The translations under genes were made by a program, and so were the position numbers. Positions 28,427 to 41,559 of a stretch of DNA of 64,000 nucleotides are shown piece after piece (position 1 is the stretch's first letter; each line of letters starts with the position of its first letter). The stretch is from Klebsiella electrica (GTDB lineage Bacteria > Pseudomonadota > Gammaproteobacteria > Enterobacterales > Enterobacteriaceae), in NCBI RefSeq assembly GCF_006711645.1, contig NZ_CP041247.1, positions 2,356,001-2,420,000 of the forward strand. The letters are read 5' to 3'. The notes under the pieces were generated by a model. It was not told the DNA's origin. It did no database searches and worked only from the letters and a program-made list of their open reading frames with translations.

Positions 28427-28735
28427 AAAATACCACCGAAATATAGACGGTTAACTATATCGCTTTTCCGTTCATGAGCGCTACCGGCAGGCCGATATTC
28501 GCCCGCCTGATTCACCGGCCGCGCTCCGCATCCAGCGGTTTAACTCGCTAATATGGCTGCCCGAGCGTAAAACGGGTCGCGAAAGCGGTATAGCACGAAG
28601 AGGCGTCCGGCGCGCGTCGGGGAAGCGGCAGTGAATTGTCGGGAATCGTCAGTGCGCCTGCCGATGGCAGGCGCCAGGAGACGCCAGCAAAAACCACCCG
28701 CAGGTGGTTTTGTCGTGGTTACGGCCGCAGGGACG
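28427..28735 (-). other. 309-bp gap between rstA and rstB
   Basis: The gap holds a terminator after rstA (28687-28711), a second perfect hairpin GCGCCTGCC-gat-GGCAGGCGC at 28654-28674, and about 220 bp with no credible ORF. AT-rich sequence directly before rstB (28430-28465) could hold a separate rstB promoter. In E. coli the two genes are, as I recall, nearly adjacent, so this is extra DNA. Confidence 0.6.
28687..28711 (-). terminator. Rho-independent terminator after rstA
   Basis: On the minus strand AAACCACC and GGTGGTTT form an 8-bp stem with a four-base loop, ending in a run of T residues, about 25 bp past the rstA stop. It would uncouple rstB from rstA transcription. Confidence 0.85.
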
Positions 28736-29452
28736 TTAATTGTCCCAGGCGTGAGGAGCGAACAGATACCCTTTATTGCGCACCGTCTTGATGCGATAGG
28801 GCTCGGTCGCGCTGTCGAGCAGTTTTTTGCGCAGGCGTGATATCGCCACATCCACGCTGCGATCCATCCCATCGTAACTGACGCCGCGCAGGTTTTTCAG
28901 CAGCGCATCACGATCCATAATCTGTCCGGCGTGGGTGGCCAGTTCCCATAACAGCTCAAAATCAGCCGTTGACAGCGCCACGCTCTCGCCACCGAGCAGC
29001 ACCTGACGGTTAACCGGGTCGATGAGCAGGGAACCGAATGCAATCGATTTATGCGGCGTAAGCGATGCCGGGGTATGGGCCACGGGAGTGGCGACGTGCT
29101 GGCGTAAATGCAGGCGCAGGCGCGCCAGTAATACGGCCGGCGGCGTGGTCTTCAGAATGTAATCGCTGGCGCCCATTTCCAGCGACAAAATATGGTTCAT
29201 ATCGCTGTCAAGCGAGGTGAGCAACACAATCGGACCTTGCCACTGGCCGCGCAGATCGCGGCATAGCGTCATGCCGTCTTTGCCTGGCAACATAATATCC
29301 AGCAACACCAGGTCGGGTTTCTCCCGCGCGATAACCTCTTCAGCCCGGTCACCTCGCGGCTCAACCACCACTTCCATATCGTGCTTTCCGAGATAAGCGG
29401 CGATCAGAGCGCCAACTTCCGGATCATCCTCAACAAAAACGATCTTATTCAT
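28736..29452 (-). CDS. rstA: RstA, OmpR-family response regulator
   Basis: RstA is the DNA-binding partner of RstB. The receiver domain (about 1-120) has acidic residues in FVEDD, the phospho-acceptor Asp52 in LVLLDIMLPGKDG and Lys near 104 in YILKTTPP. A winged-helix OmpR/PhoB output domain follows (about 135-235; SVDVAISRLRKKLLD, IKTVRNKGYLF). The length is 238 residues, close to E. coli. A terminator follows directly, before rstB. Confidence 0.95.
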   Translation of the reverse strand: MNKIVFVEDDPEVGALIAAYLGKHDMEVVVEPRGDRAEEVIAREKPDLVLLDIMLPGKDGMTLCRDLRGQWQGPIVLLTSLDSDMNHILSLEMGASDYILKTTPPAVLLARLRLHLRQHVATPVAHTPASLTPHKSIAFGSLLIDPVNRQVLLGGESVALSTADFELLWELATHAGQIMDRDALLKNLRGVSYDGMDRSVDVAISRLRKKLLDSATEPYRIKTVRNKGYLFAPHAWDN

Positions 29453-29680
29453 ATCTTACTTGTACTGGAAAAAGAATTAACATACACCGCCGCCAGGCTA
29501 CCTGCCATTACTCTTTTATAAAAAAGACGTCATCCTTCACACTGTCCCGGCGTTCGCTTCGCGCGTTGGGCGCCCGGCGGGTTAACCAGGCTCGGGAGGG
29601 GGCGATGCGAATGATATTGTGAATATATGTACTTCCGTTATGCTACATCAACTTGTTGTTTAAATGTTAAGGCTAAAGGA

Positions 29681-30016
29681 ATGGGGTTGTTGATTAAAGG
29701 GCTGCTCGGAGCGCTGGTCGTGGTACTTATCGGCATACTGTCTAAAAGCAAAAATTATTATATTGCCGGTTTAATTCCGTTATTTCCGACCTTCGCCCTG
29801 ATTGCACATTATATTGTGGCCAACGAGCGCGGGATTGAGGCGCTGCGAACCACGATAATCTTCGGGATGTGGTCAATCATTCCCTATTTTATCTATCTGC
29901 TGTTGCTCTGGTACTTTATCGGCATGATGCGCCTGCCGTGGGCACTGGCGGGCGCAGTTGGCGGCTGGGGACTGTGTGCCTGGCTGCTGATCCTCGTCTG
30001 GAGCCGCTGCCACTAA
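29681..30016 (+). CDS. ydgC: YdgC, GlpM-family inner-membrane protein
   Basis: This 111-residue protein has about four hydrophobic segments and the family opening MGLLIKGLLGALVVVLIGILSK. Its role is unproven; related GlpM in Pseudomonas affects alginate production. The start at 29681 follows E. coli; the longer frame adds 18 residues. Its 3' end overlaps the convergent folM gene by four bases. Confidence 0.9.
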   Translation: MGLLIKGLLGALVVVLIGILSKSKNYYIAGLIPLFPTFALIAHYIVANERGIEALRTTIIFGMWSIIPYFIYLLLLWYFIGMMRLPWALAGAVGGWGLCAWLLILVWSRCH

Positions 30017-30738
30017 CGCAGGTGTCTGCCGCCATCCACGGCAAAAGAGCGGCCCGTAACGAACCGGCTGGAGAACAGATAATCGAGCAGGTCGATAATC
30101 TCTTTTTCGCCCGCCACGCTTTTCATGAGCGATTTATCCAGCGCCTGCTGGCGATATTCAGCGTCGTCGCCCTCGTTAAACATAATTAGCGAAGGGGCAA
30201 TTGCGTTAACCTTAATCTCCGGCGCCAGCTTGCGGGCAAATGAGCGGGTCATATTATCCAGCGCGGCTTTACTGGCCGCGTAGGCAATATGTTTATCGCT
30301 GCCGCGTTCAACGACATAGTCAGTGATATGAATAATATCGCTGGCGGCGTGCCCGTGTCCGCGCAGGAGCGTTTCCAGCGCGTGGTTGAGCAAATAGGGG
30401 GCATGAACGTGGATCTGCATCATGCTGGCCAGCACCGTGGTGAGCGGAACGCCCGGCTTTTCAGCCATCCAGCCGCTAGCGTTATGAATGATAGCGCGCA
30501 GCCCGTCGGCGGCGTGGAGTTTGACCGCTTCGGCGAAGGCCATTATCTGGTCATCGGTACTAAAATCGGCGGCAAGACAGATGGCTCCGGCGTTGCGCAG
30601 CGCGTCAATGGCCGGGTAGTGCGTGCGATAGCTGACGATAACAGGCTGCTGCTGCTCCAGAAAATGGTGCGCCAGCGCAAGGCCGATGCGGCGGCCTCCA
30701 CCGGTGATAAGTATCGGGCGAGGCTGTCGGACAGTCAT
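30013..30738 (-). CDS. folM: FolM, dihydromonapterin reductase (SDR)
   Basis: FolM is a short-chain dehydrogenase that makes tetrahydromonapterin and has weak dihydrofolate reductase activity. The cofactor motif TGGGRRIG is at residues 12-19 (the Arg-Arg fits NADPH preference). The catalytic Y-x3-K is in HIAYAASKAALDNM. The 241 residues and the C-terminal FAVDGGRHLR match E. coli. It lies 36 bp after ydgI on the same strand. Confidence 0.93.
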   Translation of the reverse strand: MTVRQPRPILITGGGRRIGLALAHHFLEQQQPVIVSYRTHYPAIDALRNAGAICLAADFSTDDQIMAFAEAVKLHAADGLRAIIHNASGWMAEKPGVPLTTVLASMMQIHVHAPYLLNHALETLLRGHGHAASDIIHITDYVVERGSDKHIAYAASKAALDNMTRSFARKLAPEIKVNAIAPSLIMFNEGDDAEYRQQALDKSLMKSVAGEKEIIDLLDYLFSSRFVTGRSFAVDGGRHLR

Positions 30739-30774
30739 GAGTATCTCCTTTGAGTTCAGCAGCAGGGCGACCGC

Positions 30775-32157
30775 TTACCCCACCAGCATCCACGTTGCCG
30801 GTATAGCGGCAACCAGCAAAAAACCAATTAAGGCTAATTCACGGCGTTTGAGCATGCGATCGTGCTGGTGCGTACGGCGAGCGTACAGGAACACCAGAAG
30901 ACCCGGAGCGTAAAGTATCACTGACAACAATAAATGCACAGGGCCAGACGCATATAATAACCATAAGCCATAAAGACATGCGCCGACACCGACCGCCTTA
31001 TGCAGCGGACGTACCGCAATCTTCAGCAGGAAGGCGCCCACGAGGAAATAGGGCACCAGAATCATCTCGGAGGCGATGGTCAGTAACGTATTGTAGTCGG
31101 ACCTTGTCAGCCAGATCAGCACCAGCGATACCTGAACGCTGATATTGGTTAACCACAGCGAGGCCGACGGGGCGTTGTTTTTATTCTGCCGGGCGAAGCG
31201 GCGCGGAAATGCTTTATGCGTCGCGGCGAGCCACGGGACTTCTGCCGCCATAATGGTCCAGCTCAGGTAGGCGCCGCACACGGAAATAATCAGCCCGGCA
31301 GCGATGACCACTTCGCCCCATGAGCCCATCATCTTCACCATCAGACCGGCCATCGACGGATTACGCATTTCGGCCAGTTCCGGACGGGCGACCACGCCTA
31401 ACGAGAGCAGAGTCACCAGCAGATACACCGTCAGCGCCGAAAGGACCGCCAGCAGCGTCGCGCGGCCGACATCCTGTTTATTGCGCGCACGCGCGGAAAC
31501 CACGACCGCGCCTTCCACACCGATAAATACCCACAGGGTGATCAGCATGGTGTTCTTCACCTGTTCCCAGACCGGTACGCCGAGCGCCAGGCCGCTAAAA
31601 TCAAGGCGGAACCTCTCCAGACGAAAGGTGATAACGGCGAGAATAATAAAGGCGCCGAGCGGGATCAGCTTCGCCAGGGTGGCGACCAGGTTAATGCCTG
31701 CGGCGGTCTGGACGCCGCGCAGGACCAGAAAGTGCACGATCCACAGCAGCAGCGAAGCGCCTACGATGGCCTGCCAGGTATTACCGCTACCGAAAATAAC
31801 GGCGTCCGGAGTGTCGGTAAAGAAGCTGAGCGCGGCAAAGACAATCACCAGATAAGAGACGTTGGCGATCACCGCGCACAGCCAGTAGCCCCAGGCCGAG
31901 CAAAAACCGACGACCTCGCCGAAGCCTTCGCGGGCATAGGTGAAGATACCGCCGTCAAGATCGGCGCGAATACGGGTCAACAGCAGCATAGCGAAGGCGA
32001 GGAATAAAATCCCCACGCCGGTGATCGCCCAGCCAATCAGCAGAGCCGCAGGGCTGGCGACGGCCGCCATATTTTGCGGCAGGCTGAACACACCTGCGCC
32101 CAGCATTGAGCTCAGTACCAGTGCGGTCAAGGCGCTGAGGCCCAGTTTCTTTTCCAT
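30775..32157 (-). CDS. ydgI: YdgI, APC-family basic amino acid/ornithine antiporter-like protein
   Basis: YdgI is a 12-helix inner-membrane transporter of the amino acid-polyamine-organocation family, annotated as an arginine/ornithine antiporter by similarity. The helix 1 motif SSMLGAGVFSLPQNMA is typical of APC antiporters. The start at 32157 (MEKKLGLSALTALVLS, 460 residues) follows E. coli; an upstream start would add ten residues. Substrate in Klebsiella is untested. Confidence 0.9.
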   Translation of the reverse strand: MEKKLGLSALTALVLSSMLGAGVFSLPQNMAAVASPAALLIGWAITGVGILFLAFAMLLLTRIRADLDGGIFTYAREGFGEVVGFCSAWGYWLCAVIANVSYLVIVFAALSFFTDTPDAVIFGSGNTWQAIVGASLLLWIVHFLVLRGVQTAAGINLVATLAKLIPLGAFIILAVITFRLERFRLDFSGLALGVPVWEQVKNTMLITLWVFIGVEGAVVVSARARNKQDVGRATLLAVLSALTVYLLVTLLSLGVVARPELAEMRNPSMAGLMVKMMGSWGEVVIAAGLIISVCGAYLSWTIMAAEVPWLAATHKAFPRRFARQNKNNAPSASLWLTNISVQVSLVLIWLTRSDYNTLLTIASEMILVPYFLVGAFLLKIAVRPLHKAVGVGACLYGLWLLYASGPVHLLLSVILYAPGLLVFLYARRTHQHDRMLKRRELALIGFLLVAAIPATWMLVG

Positions 32158-32291
32158 TGTATTCTCGGGGTGACGGCGGTGAATCAAGAATATTTATTTG
32201 GCGAAATCGCATAAAAATGGAGGATTACGCTAAGGCGCGGGATTTTACGGAGTGTCTTGGGTGCATGCAATGGCGGCGGATGAAAAAAAAC

Positions 32292-32318
32292 AAAAAGGCG
32301 GCAAGATGCCGCCTTTTT
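32292..32318 (-). terminator. Rho-independent terminator after ydgH
   Basis: A 12-bp perfect stem AAAAAGGCGGCA/TGCCGCCTTTTT with a three-base loop gives an A-stem-T structure that works in both directions. It lies 16 bp past the ydgH stop and ahead of ydgI. Confidence 0.9.
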
Positions 32319-32334
32319 GTCCAGGTCGACGCGA

Positions 32335-33285
32335 TTATTTATACAGGTCTGCGCTGATGGTGATGTTGCCGCCACGTTCCTGCCACTGGCGGGTAATGTG
32401 GTAGTACTTCGCCCCTTTCTTCGCCGCGCGCTTGGCGGTCTGGTACGAAATCTCGGTCATGTTGCCGTAATTACCGGTGAACTTGATGCTGTCAAACGGC
32501 ACCATCTGGGCGGCGGTTATCTTGTTCACTTCTTCGATTTTGGTGCCATCCGGCAGCGTGACGGTGTAACGTCCGCCTTTTGATGACTGCGTTTCGAAGA
32601 AACGACCTACGCCGGTACCGGAACCGACCGCTGCGCTGGTGGCAACGCCTGGAATTTCGACGTTTTTCGCGGCGCTACCGCCTTCAGCCAGCGCTGCGCG
32701 CCCGGCTTCAGAGTCGGCCGGGATCGCGTCCGGGCTCTGCAGAACGCGTTTTTTCGCATCGGCTTTATAGATATAGGCAGTGATACGCTGGTTGCCGCCC
32801 TGGTTGGCATCAACCTGACGAACGATAAAGAAGGAGGCGGCGCCTTTGGCTTTCGCCGCTTTGGTGATCGCATCATTCACTTCCGGCTGGCTGCGATAAA
32901 AGCCCTGCACGGTCACGGTATCAAAAGGCTCAAGCTCGACGGCCTGATCCTTAGGCAATTCCATGACGCCATTAATGACGCGATTTTTCGGGGCATCCGC
33001 CTGCGGGGCATTGTTTTTATACAAATCCGCCGTTACGCGCCAGTTGCCGCTGTTGCCATAATCAGAAGTGTCGACAACATAAAATGAGGCAGCGCCATCT
33101 TTGTCCGCTTTGCGGGACATGGCTTTTACCGCATCGCCGATGGCAGTAAAACGGCCCGTGATCACGACACGATCGTAGGGTTTTAGCGCCGCCGCCTGCT
33201 CCGGAGTCAGCTCGGTCGCTGCATGGGCTGACAACGCTGTCGTAGCCAGGAGAGCAGACGCCAGGAGTGAGTTCTTAAGCTTCAT
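32335..33285 (-). CDS. ydgH: YdgH, periplasmic protein with three DUF1471 domains
   Basis: YdgH carries a signal peptide (MKLKNSLLASALLATTALSAHA) and three copies of the small DUF1471/YhcN-like domain that is common in enterobacterial stress and biofilm proteins. Each copy shows the pattern (D/E)xVxxxGxY/F..., then AKxKGAxxFxI and TAxxYK. The copies are at about residues 30-100, 130-200 and 250-316. The length of 316 is close to E. coli. The start at 33285 is set by the signal peptide. The molecular function is not known. Confidence 0.92.
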   Translation of the reverse strand: MKLKNSLLASALLATTALSAHAATELTPEQAAALKPYDRVVITGRFTAIGDAVKAMSRKADKDGAASFYVVDTSDYGNSGNWRVTADLYKNNAPQADAPKNRVINGVMELPKDQAVELEPFDTVTVQGFYRSQPEVNDAITKAAKAKGAASFFIVRQVDANQGGNQRITAYIYKADAKKRVLQSPDAIPADSEAGRAALAEGGSAAKNVEIPGVATSAAVGSGTGVGRFFETQSSKGGRYTVTLPDGTKIEEVNKITAAQMVPFDSIKFTGNYGNMTEISYQTAKRAAKKGAKYYHITRQWQERGGNITISADLYK

Positions 33286-35337
<2,052 letters not shown>

Positions 35338-35344
35338 GGGGTAG

Positions 35345-36736
<1,392 letters not shown>

Positions 36737-36768
36737 TGGTTTGCCATCCTAAATAATGTTTGATTCTG

Positions 36769-36797
36769 AAGCCGTCTCTGCTGAGACGGCTTTTTTA
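36769..36797 (+). terminator. Rho-independent terminator after pntB
   Basis: AAGCCGTCTC/GAGACGGCTT forms a 10-bp stem with loop TGCT followed by six T residues, about 32 bp past the pntB stop. Confidence 0.92.
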
Positions 36798-36884
36798 TAT
36801 ATACAGCAAGGTCATGAATTGCTCATAAAATCGTCGGGCCGCAGTGTTATACTAAGCCTGTTTTTTCATCACTCTGAGGATATT

Positions 36885-37073
36885 ATGGATACCGAATTAA
36901 CCCCGGCGCAAATGGCAATCGAGTTTCTGCGTCGCGACCCAACAGTATTAACCCCCGCGCAGTACCTGAAAAAATTCAAACTTCTTGAGCTGGAATTTGC
37001 CGATTTGATGTCGCTCTCCTCCAGCGAGCTGAAAGAAGAGATCGATCATGCCTGGCGCTTAGGTATCCATTAA
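36885..37073 (+). CDS. Small conserved-looking cytoplasmic protein
   Basis: The 62-residue product begins MDTELTPAQMAIEFLRRDPT and is rich in acidic and leucine residues, with at least two predicted helices. The ATG at 36885 has TGAGGA seven bases upstream, and a terminator follows at 37106, so it looks like a real single-gene unit. I do not recognise a named family. There is no signal peptide or membrane segment. Confidence 0.75.
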   Translation: MDTELTPAQMAIEFLRRDPTVLTPAQYLKKFKLLELEFADLMSLSSSELKEEIDHAWRLGIH

Positions 37074-37105
37074 AAACTGTTGCTGTGTCTATATTGTCAA
37101 TGACG

Positions 37106-37126
37106 GGGCCGTAAGGCCCTTTGTTT
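37106..37126 (+). terminator. Terminator after the small gene
   Basis: GGGCC/GGCCC with loop GTAA is followed by TTTGTTTTTT on the plus strand. Short stem but a good T-run. Confidence 0.65.
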
Positions 37127-37163
37127 TTTCGCTAGCCGGGAAGACAGCGGACGAGTAAGCGCT

Positions 37164-37190
37164 AAAAAAATCCCCCGCCGAAGCAGGGGA
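37164..37190 (-). terminator. Rho-independent terminator after uspE
   Basis: On the minus strand TCCCCTGC and GCGGGGGA pair around a TTCG tetraloop, with one mismatch, and seven T residues follow. It lies about 31 bp past the uspE stop. Confidence 0.85.
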
Positions 37191-37221
37191 ACATGTTTTA
37201 TACCGCATCAACCCGCGAGGA

Positions 37222-38172
37222 TTAATCGTCGTCCTCGTCATCCATTTCAACCGGCGTTTTGTACTGCTCAGGTTTGAGAACCAGCAGGTCGCAGCGCAGA
37301 TGGTCGATGACCTGCTCGGCGGTATTACCAAGAAAGGCCGCTGACAGTCCGGTACGTCCGACGGTGCCCAGAACGACAATCCCCGCCTGCAGGTGTTCAG
37401 ACAGGTCAGGAATGACCTCTTCCGGTAGCCCTTTTTCAACGTGGGTACGGTTTTCATCAATGCCGAATTTTTGCCGCAGGGCCTTCATGGCCAGCAGATG
37501 CTGACCGCGAATGGCATCGTTGTAGATACTGGGGTCAAAATCGGGTAGTTCGATAGCGATATTAATCGGCGTTACCGGGTAGGCCCCCACCAGATGGACT
37601 TCGGTATGGTTGACCTGGTCCGCCAGTTCGAGGGTTTCTTTAACCAGTTTTTCGTTTAACGCGTCGTGGTAATTTTCTTCGCTGGCGAGATTGACGGCCA
37701 CCAGCGCCTTGCCGCCTTCCGGCCACGGCTGATCTTTAACCATCCAGACCGGACATGGACATTTACGCAGCAGATGCCAGTCGGTCGGGGTGAAAATAAC
37801 GGCCTCCAGCTTGTCATGCTGGTGCGCCATTTTCAGCAGCAAATCGTGTTTGTCGCTGAGGATTTCCTGAATAATGGCTTCGAAGGGGCGATTGTGCCAC
37901 ACCACCTTAATATCAATAGGAATGCCGGACTCAATATAAAAGCGGGCCTGTTCTTTGATCCAGGCGCTACGTTGGCTGATAACTCCCTGGCGCATCGCCG
38001 TTCGCTCGTCGGGCGACAGCAGGGTCGTCATCTCATAGGAAAAATCGTAGATCGGCAAAAAGGCTTTGATGCGTCCACCAATCCGTTGGTGTAGATACAC
38101 CGCGCGCCGCAATGCAGGCTGGTCGTCCTGATTGGGGTCGATTACTACCAGCATGTTCTGATACTTCGCCAT
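37222..38172 (-). CDS. uspE: UspE, tandem universal stress protein
   Basis: UspE is a cytoplasmic protein made of two Usp domains (about 1-150 and 155-310), linked in E. coli to stress resistance, motility and aggregation. Domain 2 keeps the nucleotide-loop-like pattern [21 protein letters not shown]. The 316 residues, including the acidic C-terminus, match E. coli. It lies downstream of fnr on the same strand, separated by 139 bp. Confidence 0.95.
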   Translation of the reverse strand: MAKYQNMLVVIDPNQDDQPALRRAVYLHQRIGGRIKAFLPIYDFSYEMTTLLSPDERTAMRQGVISQRSAWIKEQARFYIESGIPIDIKVVWHNRPFEAIIQEILSDKHDLLLKMAHQHDKLEAVIFTPTDWHLLRKCPCPVWMVKDQPWPEGGKALVAVNLASEENYHDALNEKLVKETLELADQVNHTEVHLVGAYPVTPINIAIELPDFDPSIYNDAIRGQHLLAMKALRQKFGIDENRTHVEKGLPEEVIPDLSEHLQAGIVVLGTVGRTGLSAAFLGNTAEQVIDHLRCDLLVLKPEQYKTPVEMDDEDDD

Positions 38173-38311
38173 ACAGGGTCTCCTTACAACTGTAACTACA
38201 GTCTGTAATTAAAAAGATAACCCATATGGATGAAATGAAACAGGGGATGACCCTGGCCAGATCAACAAATCAGAAAAAAAATGAGCGATCTGGCGGGGGG
38301 ATAAAGAGGAA

Positions 38312-39064
38312 TCAGGCGACGTTGCGGGCCTGACCCGCGAGCTGAGCAAGCAGGTCGCTATTTTCGATGGTGATGTATTTGCCTTTTACCGCCAGCATGC
38401 CGCTTTTCTGGAAACGACCCAACAGGCGGCTGATGGTTTCGACGGTCAGACCGAGATAGTTGCCGATATCGCCGCGGGTCATCGTCAGGCGGAATTCGCG
38501 AGGTGAAAACCCGCGCTGTGCGAAACGACGGGACAAATTATAAATAAAGGCCGCCAGGCGCTCTTCCGCATTCTTTTTGGAAAGCAGCAGGATCATATCC
38601 TGGTCGCCTTTGATCTCGCCGCTCATCAGACGCATCATCTGCTGGCGCAGATTCGGCATTTTACCGGAAAGGTCGTCCAGGGTTTCGAAAGGGATTTCGC
38701 AGACCATTGAGGTTTCCAGCGCCTGGGCAAAGCTCGGATGCAGCGCGGTACCGATGGCGTCAAAGCCAACCAAATCACCCGCGAGGTGGAAGCCGGTAAT
38801 CTGCTCGTCACCTTGTTCGGTAATGGTATAGCTTTTGATGGTACCAGAACGAATCGCATACAGAGATTTCAGCTCATCACCAGCTTTGAATAAGGTTTGC
38901 CCTTTCTGGATTGGCTTTTTACGCTCGATGATATTATCCAGCTGATCAAGCTCGTGCTCGTTCAGAGTAAAAGGGATGCAAAGCTGACTGATGCTGCAAT
39001 CCTGACAATGGATTGCGCAACCGCCAGACTGAATGCGTCGTATAATTCTCTTTTCCGGGATCAT
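38312..39064 (-). CDS. fnr: FNR, oxygen-responsive global regulator
   Basis: FNR is a CRP-family activator that binds DNA as a dimer when its oxygen-labile 4Fe-4S cluster is present. Cluster ligands Cys20, Cys23, Cys29 and Cys122 are intact (also Cys16). The cNMP-like domain spans about 30-150 and the dimer helix follows. The recognition helix [13 protein letters not shown] is near residue 210, with the family E-x-x-S-R contact residues. The start at 39064 gives 250 residues as in E. coli. An FNR box lies in its promoter. Confidence 0.97.
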   Translation of the reverse strand: MIPEKRIIRRIQSGGCAIHCQDCSISQLCIPFTLNEHELDQLDNIIERKKPIQKGQTLFKAGDELKSLYAIRSGTIKSYTITEQGDEQITGFHLAGDLVGFDAIGTALHPSFAQALETSMVCEIPFETLDDLSGKMPNLRQQMMRLMSGEIKGDQDMILLLSKKNAEERLAAFIYNLSRRFAQRGFSPREFRLTMTRGDIGNYLGLTVETISRLLGRFQKSGMLAVKGKYITIENSDLLAQLAGQARNVA

Positions 39065-39083
39065 AAGTCTGCTCAAGCCTTAA

Positions 39084-39097
39084 TTGATATTGGTCAA
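39084..39097 (-). promoter_or_regulatory. FNR box, fnr autoregulation
   Basis: On the minus strand TTGAC-CAAT-ATCAA matches the FNR consensus TTGATnnnnATCAA with one change, 20 bp before the fnr start codon. E. coli fnr has a site of the same half-sites at this place, used for negative autoregulation. Confidence 0.85.
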
Positions 39098-39259
39098 TTT
39101 TAACATCTTTTTGGTGAGCAGGTAAGCCTCGAACCCGTGAAACACGTAATATTAAAAGGGTAAAACTCTTACCACTTTTATCTCATTGATAACTAATACA
39201 ATATTCACCTGATCCTTATTGTAAAATTGCCTGATACTTCCGATAAAAAGCACGTAGCG

Positions 39260-39775
39260 TTAAAGAAGCAGATACCCCTCATGGCGCAATAACCACTCTT
39301 TCCGCTGCACGCCGCCGGCATAGCCGGTCATGGTGCCATTTCGCCCAATGACACGGTGGCAGGGCACGACTATGCTGACCGGGTTTGAGCCGTTGGCCGC
39401 GCCGACCGCGCGCGCGGCGCCTGGGCGCCCCAGTGTTTCCGCCAGCTGGCCGTAATGCATCACCTGGCCGCAGGGAATGGTGCGCAGGGCTTGCCAGACT
39501 TCACGTTGAAAAGGGGTGCCTGCCGTTGCCGTCGGCAGCGTCTCGATGATGCCGAGATCGCCGGCGAAGTAGGCATCAAGCTGGTGACTCAGCCCGCCGG
39601 GATTGCGGGCATCGATGCGCTGATAACCTTCACCACGGTAGTGCAGATCAAGCAGTTGCGTCATACGGTCGCTATGCTCGTCCCACTCGACGGCGCGCAG
39701 GCGAAACTGCTCGTCGCATAGAATCCATAACGGCCCCAGCGGGGTGTCGATTTTGTCCTGCAGCAGTACCAGCAT
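39260..39775 (-). CDS. ogt: Ogt, O6-alkylguanine-DNA methyltransferase
   Basis: Ogt removes alkyl groups from O6-alkylguanine and O4-alkylthymine by transferring them to its own cysteine. The acceptor Cys139 lies in VVPCHRVIG. The DNA-binding part [25 protein letters not shown] is intact, and the C-terminal [12 protein letters not shown] closes the active site. The length is 171 residues as in E. coli. It lies upstream of fnr, as in E. coli. Confidence 0.96.
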   Translation of the reverse strand: MLVLLQDKIDTPLGPLWILCDEQFRLRAVEWDEHSDRMTQLLDLHYRGEGYQRIDARNPGGLSHQLDAYFAGDLGIIETLPTATAGTPFQREVWQALRTIPCGQVMHYGQLAETLGRPGAARAVGAANGSNPVSIVVPCHRVIGRNGTMTGYAGGVQRKEWLLRHEGYLLL

Positions 39776-39976
39776 CGTTTCTCCTTGTTACCTGATTAAC
39801 CAGATAATTATGCGCTACATTGACAAGATATCACGCGCTCCGTTCCGGCAACTATACTCCTGAAAGATAATCCACCGCTGTGCCGATTTTAAAAAACGAC
39901 TACGTTGCTCCCCAGGCGGTGAAGTGCCTCGTCACGCGCGCGGCGGAGGGTGACCTGGTTGCGACCACCCGCTTTT

Positions 39977-41503
39977 TCACGACAGGTGCGGGTAAATTCC
40001 CGGACCGATGGGTAAACCCAGCCAATACCATATCACCAGCATCAGTAGCCACACGACGAGGAATATCAGCGGATAAGGCAGAACGAGTGAATAATAGGTG
40101 CCGAGTTTCGCATCCGATCGATAGCGCTGCAGGAAGCCAAGAAACAGCGGGACAAACGGCGATACCGGCGCCAGTGGCAGGACCGACGAATCCGCGATGC
40201 GGAACAGAATCTGCGCAAAGGCCGGATGAAACCCGAGCAGCATAAACATCGGCACAAAGATCGGCGCCAGAATGGACCAGATTGCCGAGCCGCTGGCGAT
40301 GAACATACAGAGAAATGCCGACAGCAACGCCAGGCCAACAAAGGCCGGCACGCCGTTCATTCCCGCTTGTTCCAGTAAATCAGTCAGCCCCACGGCTATA
40401 AATTTCCCCATATTGCTCCAGTTAAACATGGCAACAAACTGGGCCAGCGGGAACACCATGACGATAAACCCGGCCATCTCTTTCATCGGTTCGATCATTA
40501 ACGGCGGCAAATCCGCCTGACGACGAATTTTCCCGGTGGCAATACCGTAGGCCAGAGAGACGAAAAAAAAGAAAAAAATAATCAGCGGCACAATGCCTTT
40601 AATAAAGGGTGAGGGCATTACCGTATGGGTGACGGGATCGCGCAGAATACCGTTTTGCGGCACGACCGTGACGGCTATCAGGGCGATAAAAACCAATGAC
40701 GCGATACCGGCAACCCGCAACCCGAAGCGCTGCTCAGGCGTCAGCGCCTGGAGTTTGTCTTCGCTGCGGCCTGCCCATGTTCCCAGCCGTGGTTCAATCA
40801 ACTTATCGGTGATGAGCCCGCCAACCAGGGTCAGAACGATCACCGAACTGGCCATGAAATACCAGTTATCGATGACGCTGACATGCAGCGAGCCACCCAG
40901 CGTCTTTGCCGCCTCGGTGCTGATGCCTGAGAGCAGCACATCGGTGGTGACAATCAGCAAATTAGCGGTGAATCCACAGCCGACGCCAGCGATTGCCGCC
41001 AGTAATCCCGCGACCGGGTGGCGACCGACGGCGAGAAACATTAGCGCGCCTAACGGCGGCATAATCACCAGGGCGGCGTCGGATGAGATATGGCTAAAAA
41101 AGGCGATAAACAGCACCATATAGCTGGCGTAGCGCGCGCTGACGTGCGAGGCCATTTTGACCATCAGCGCCGGCAGCAGGCCTACCCGTTCGGCAAGCCC
41201 GGCGCCGAGCACCAGCGCCAGAATCGCCCCCAGCGGCGCAAACCCGCTGAAGTTCTTGATGACGTTCGGCAGAAACCAGTGCAGCCCTTCGATGCTGAGC
41301 AGATTTTTGACTACCACGGTGGAGCCGTCGGTTGGGTTGGTAACCCCCACGCCAAAGGCAGATAGCGCGGCGGTGGCTACCGCCAGCGCCACGATCAGGT
41401 AAATAAACAGCAAAAAAGGGTGCGGAACCTTATTGCCGATCTTTTCAACCCAGCTGTACAGCTTCCCGTTGGGGGAAGGCGACGGTATGGATGACATACT
41501 CAT
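39977..41503 (-). CDS. abgT: AbgT, p-aminobenzoyl-glutamate transporter
   Basis: AbgT imports p-aminobenzoyl-glutamate, a folate breakdown product, across the inner membrane. More than ten hydrophobic segments are present, with the conserved stretches HPFLLFIYLI, SDAALVIMPPLGALMF and GPGIYPHLS. The start at 41503 (MSMSSIPSPSPNGKLYSW) gives 508 residues as in E. coli; an ATG two codons upstream overlaps the GAGGA ribosome site less well. It is the last gene of abgABT; abgB before it is broken. Confidence 0.94.
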   Translation of the reverse strand: MSMSSIPSPSPNGKLYSWVEKIGNKVPHPFLLFIYLIVALAVATAALSAFGVGVTNPTDGSTVVVKNLLSIEGLHWFLPNVIKNFSGFAPLGAILALVLGAGLAERVGLLPALMVKMASHVSARYASYMVLFIAFFSHISSDAALVIMPPLGALMFLAVGRHPVAGLLAAIAGVGCGFTANLLIVTTDVLLSGISTEAAKTLGGSLHVSVIDNWYFMASSVIVLTLVGGLITDKLIEPRLGTWAGRSEDKLQALTPEQRFGLRVAGIASLVFIALIAVTVVPQNGILRDPVTHTVMPSPFIKGIVPLIIFFFFFVSLAYGIATGKIRRQADLPPLMIEPMKEMAGFIVMVFPLAQFVAMFNWSNMGKFIAVGLTDLLEQAGMNGVPAFVGLALLSAFLCMFIASGSAIWSILAPIFVPMFMLLGFHPAFAQILFRIADSSVLPLAPVSPFVPLFLGFLQRYRSDAKLGTYYSLVLPYPLIFLVVWLLMLVIWYWLGLPIGPGIYPHLS

Positions 41504-41559
41504 GGGCATTCCTCAGTCGTTGTTGTGTTAGTTGTGATGTTTGTTGTGTGAGTGGTTTT

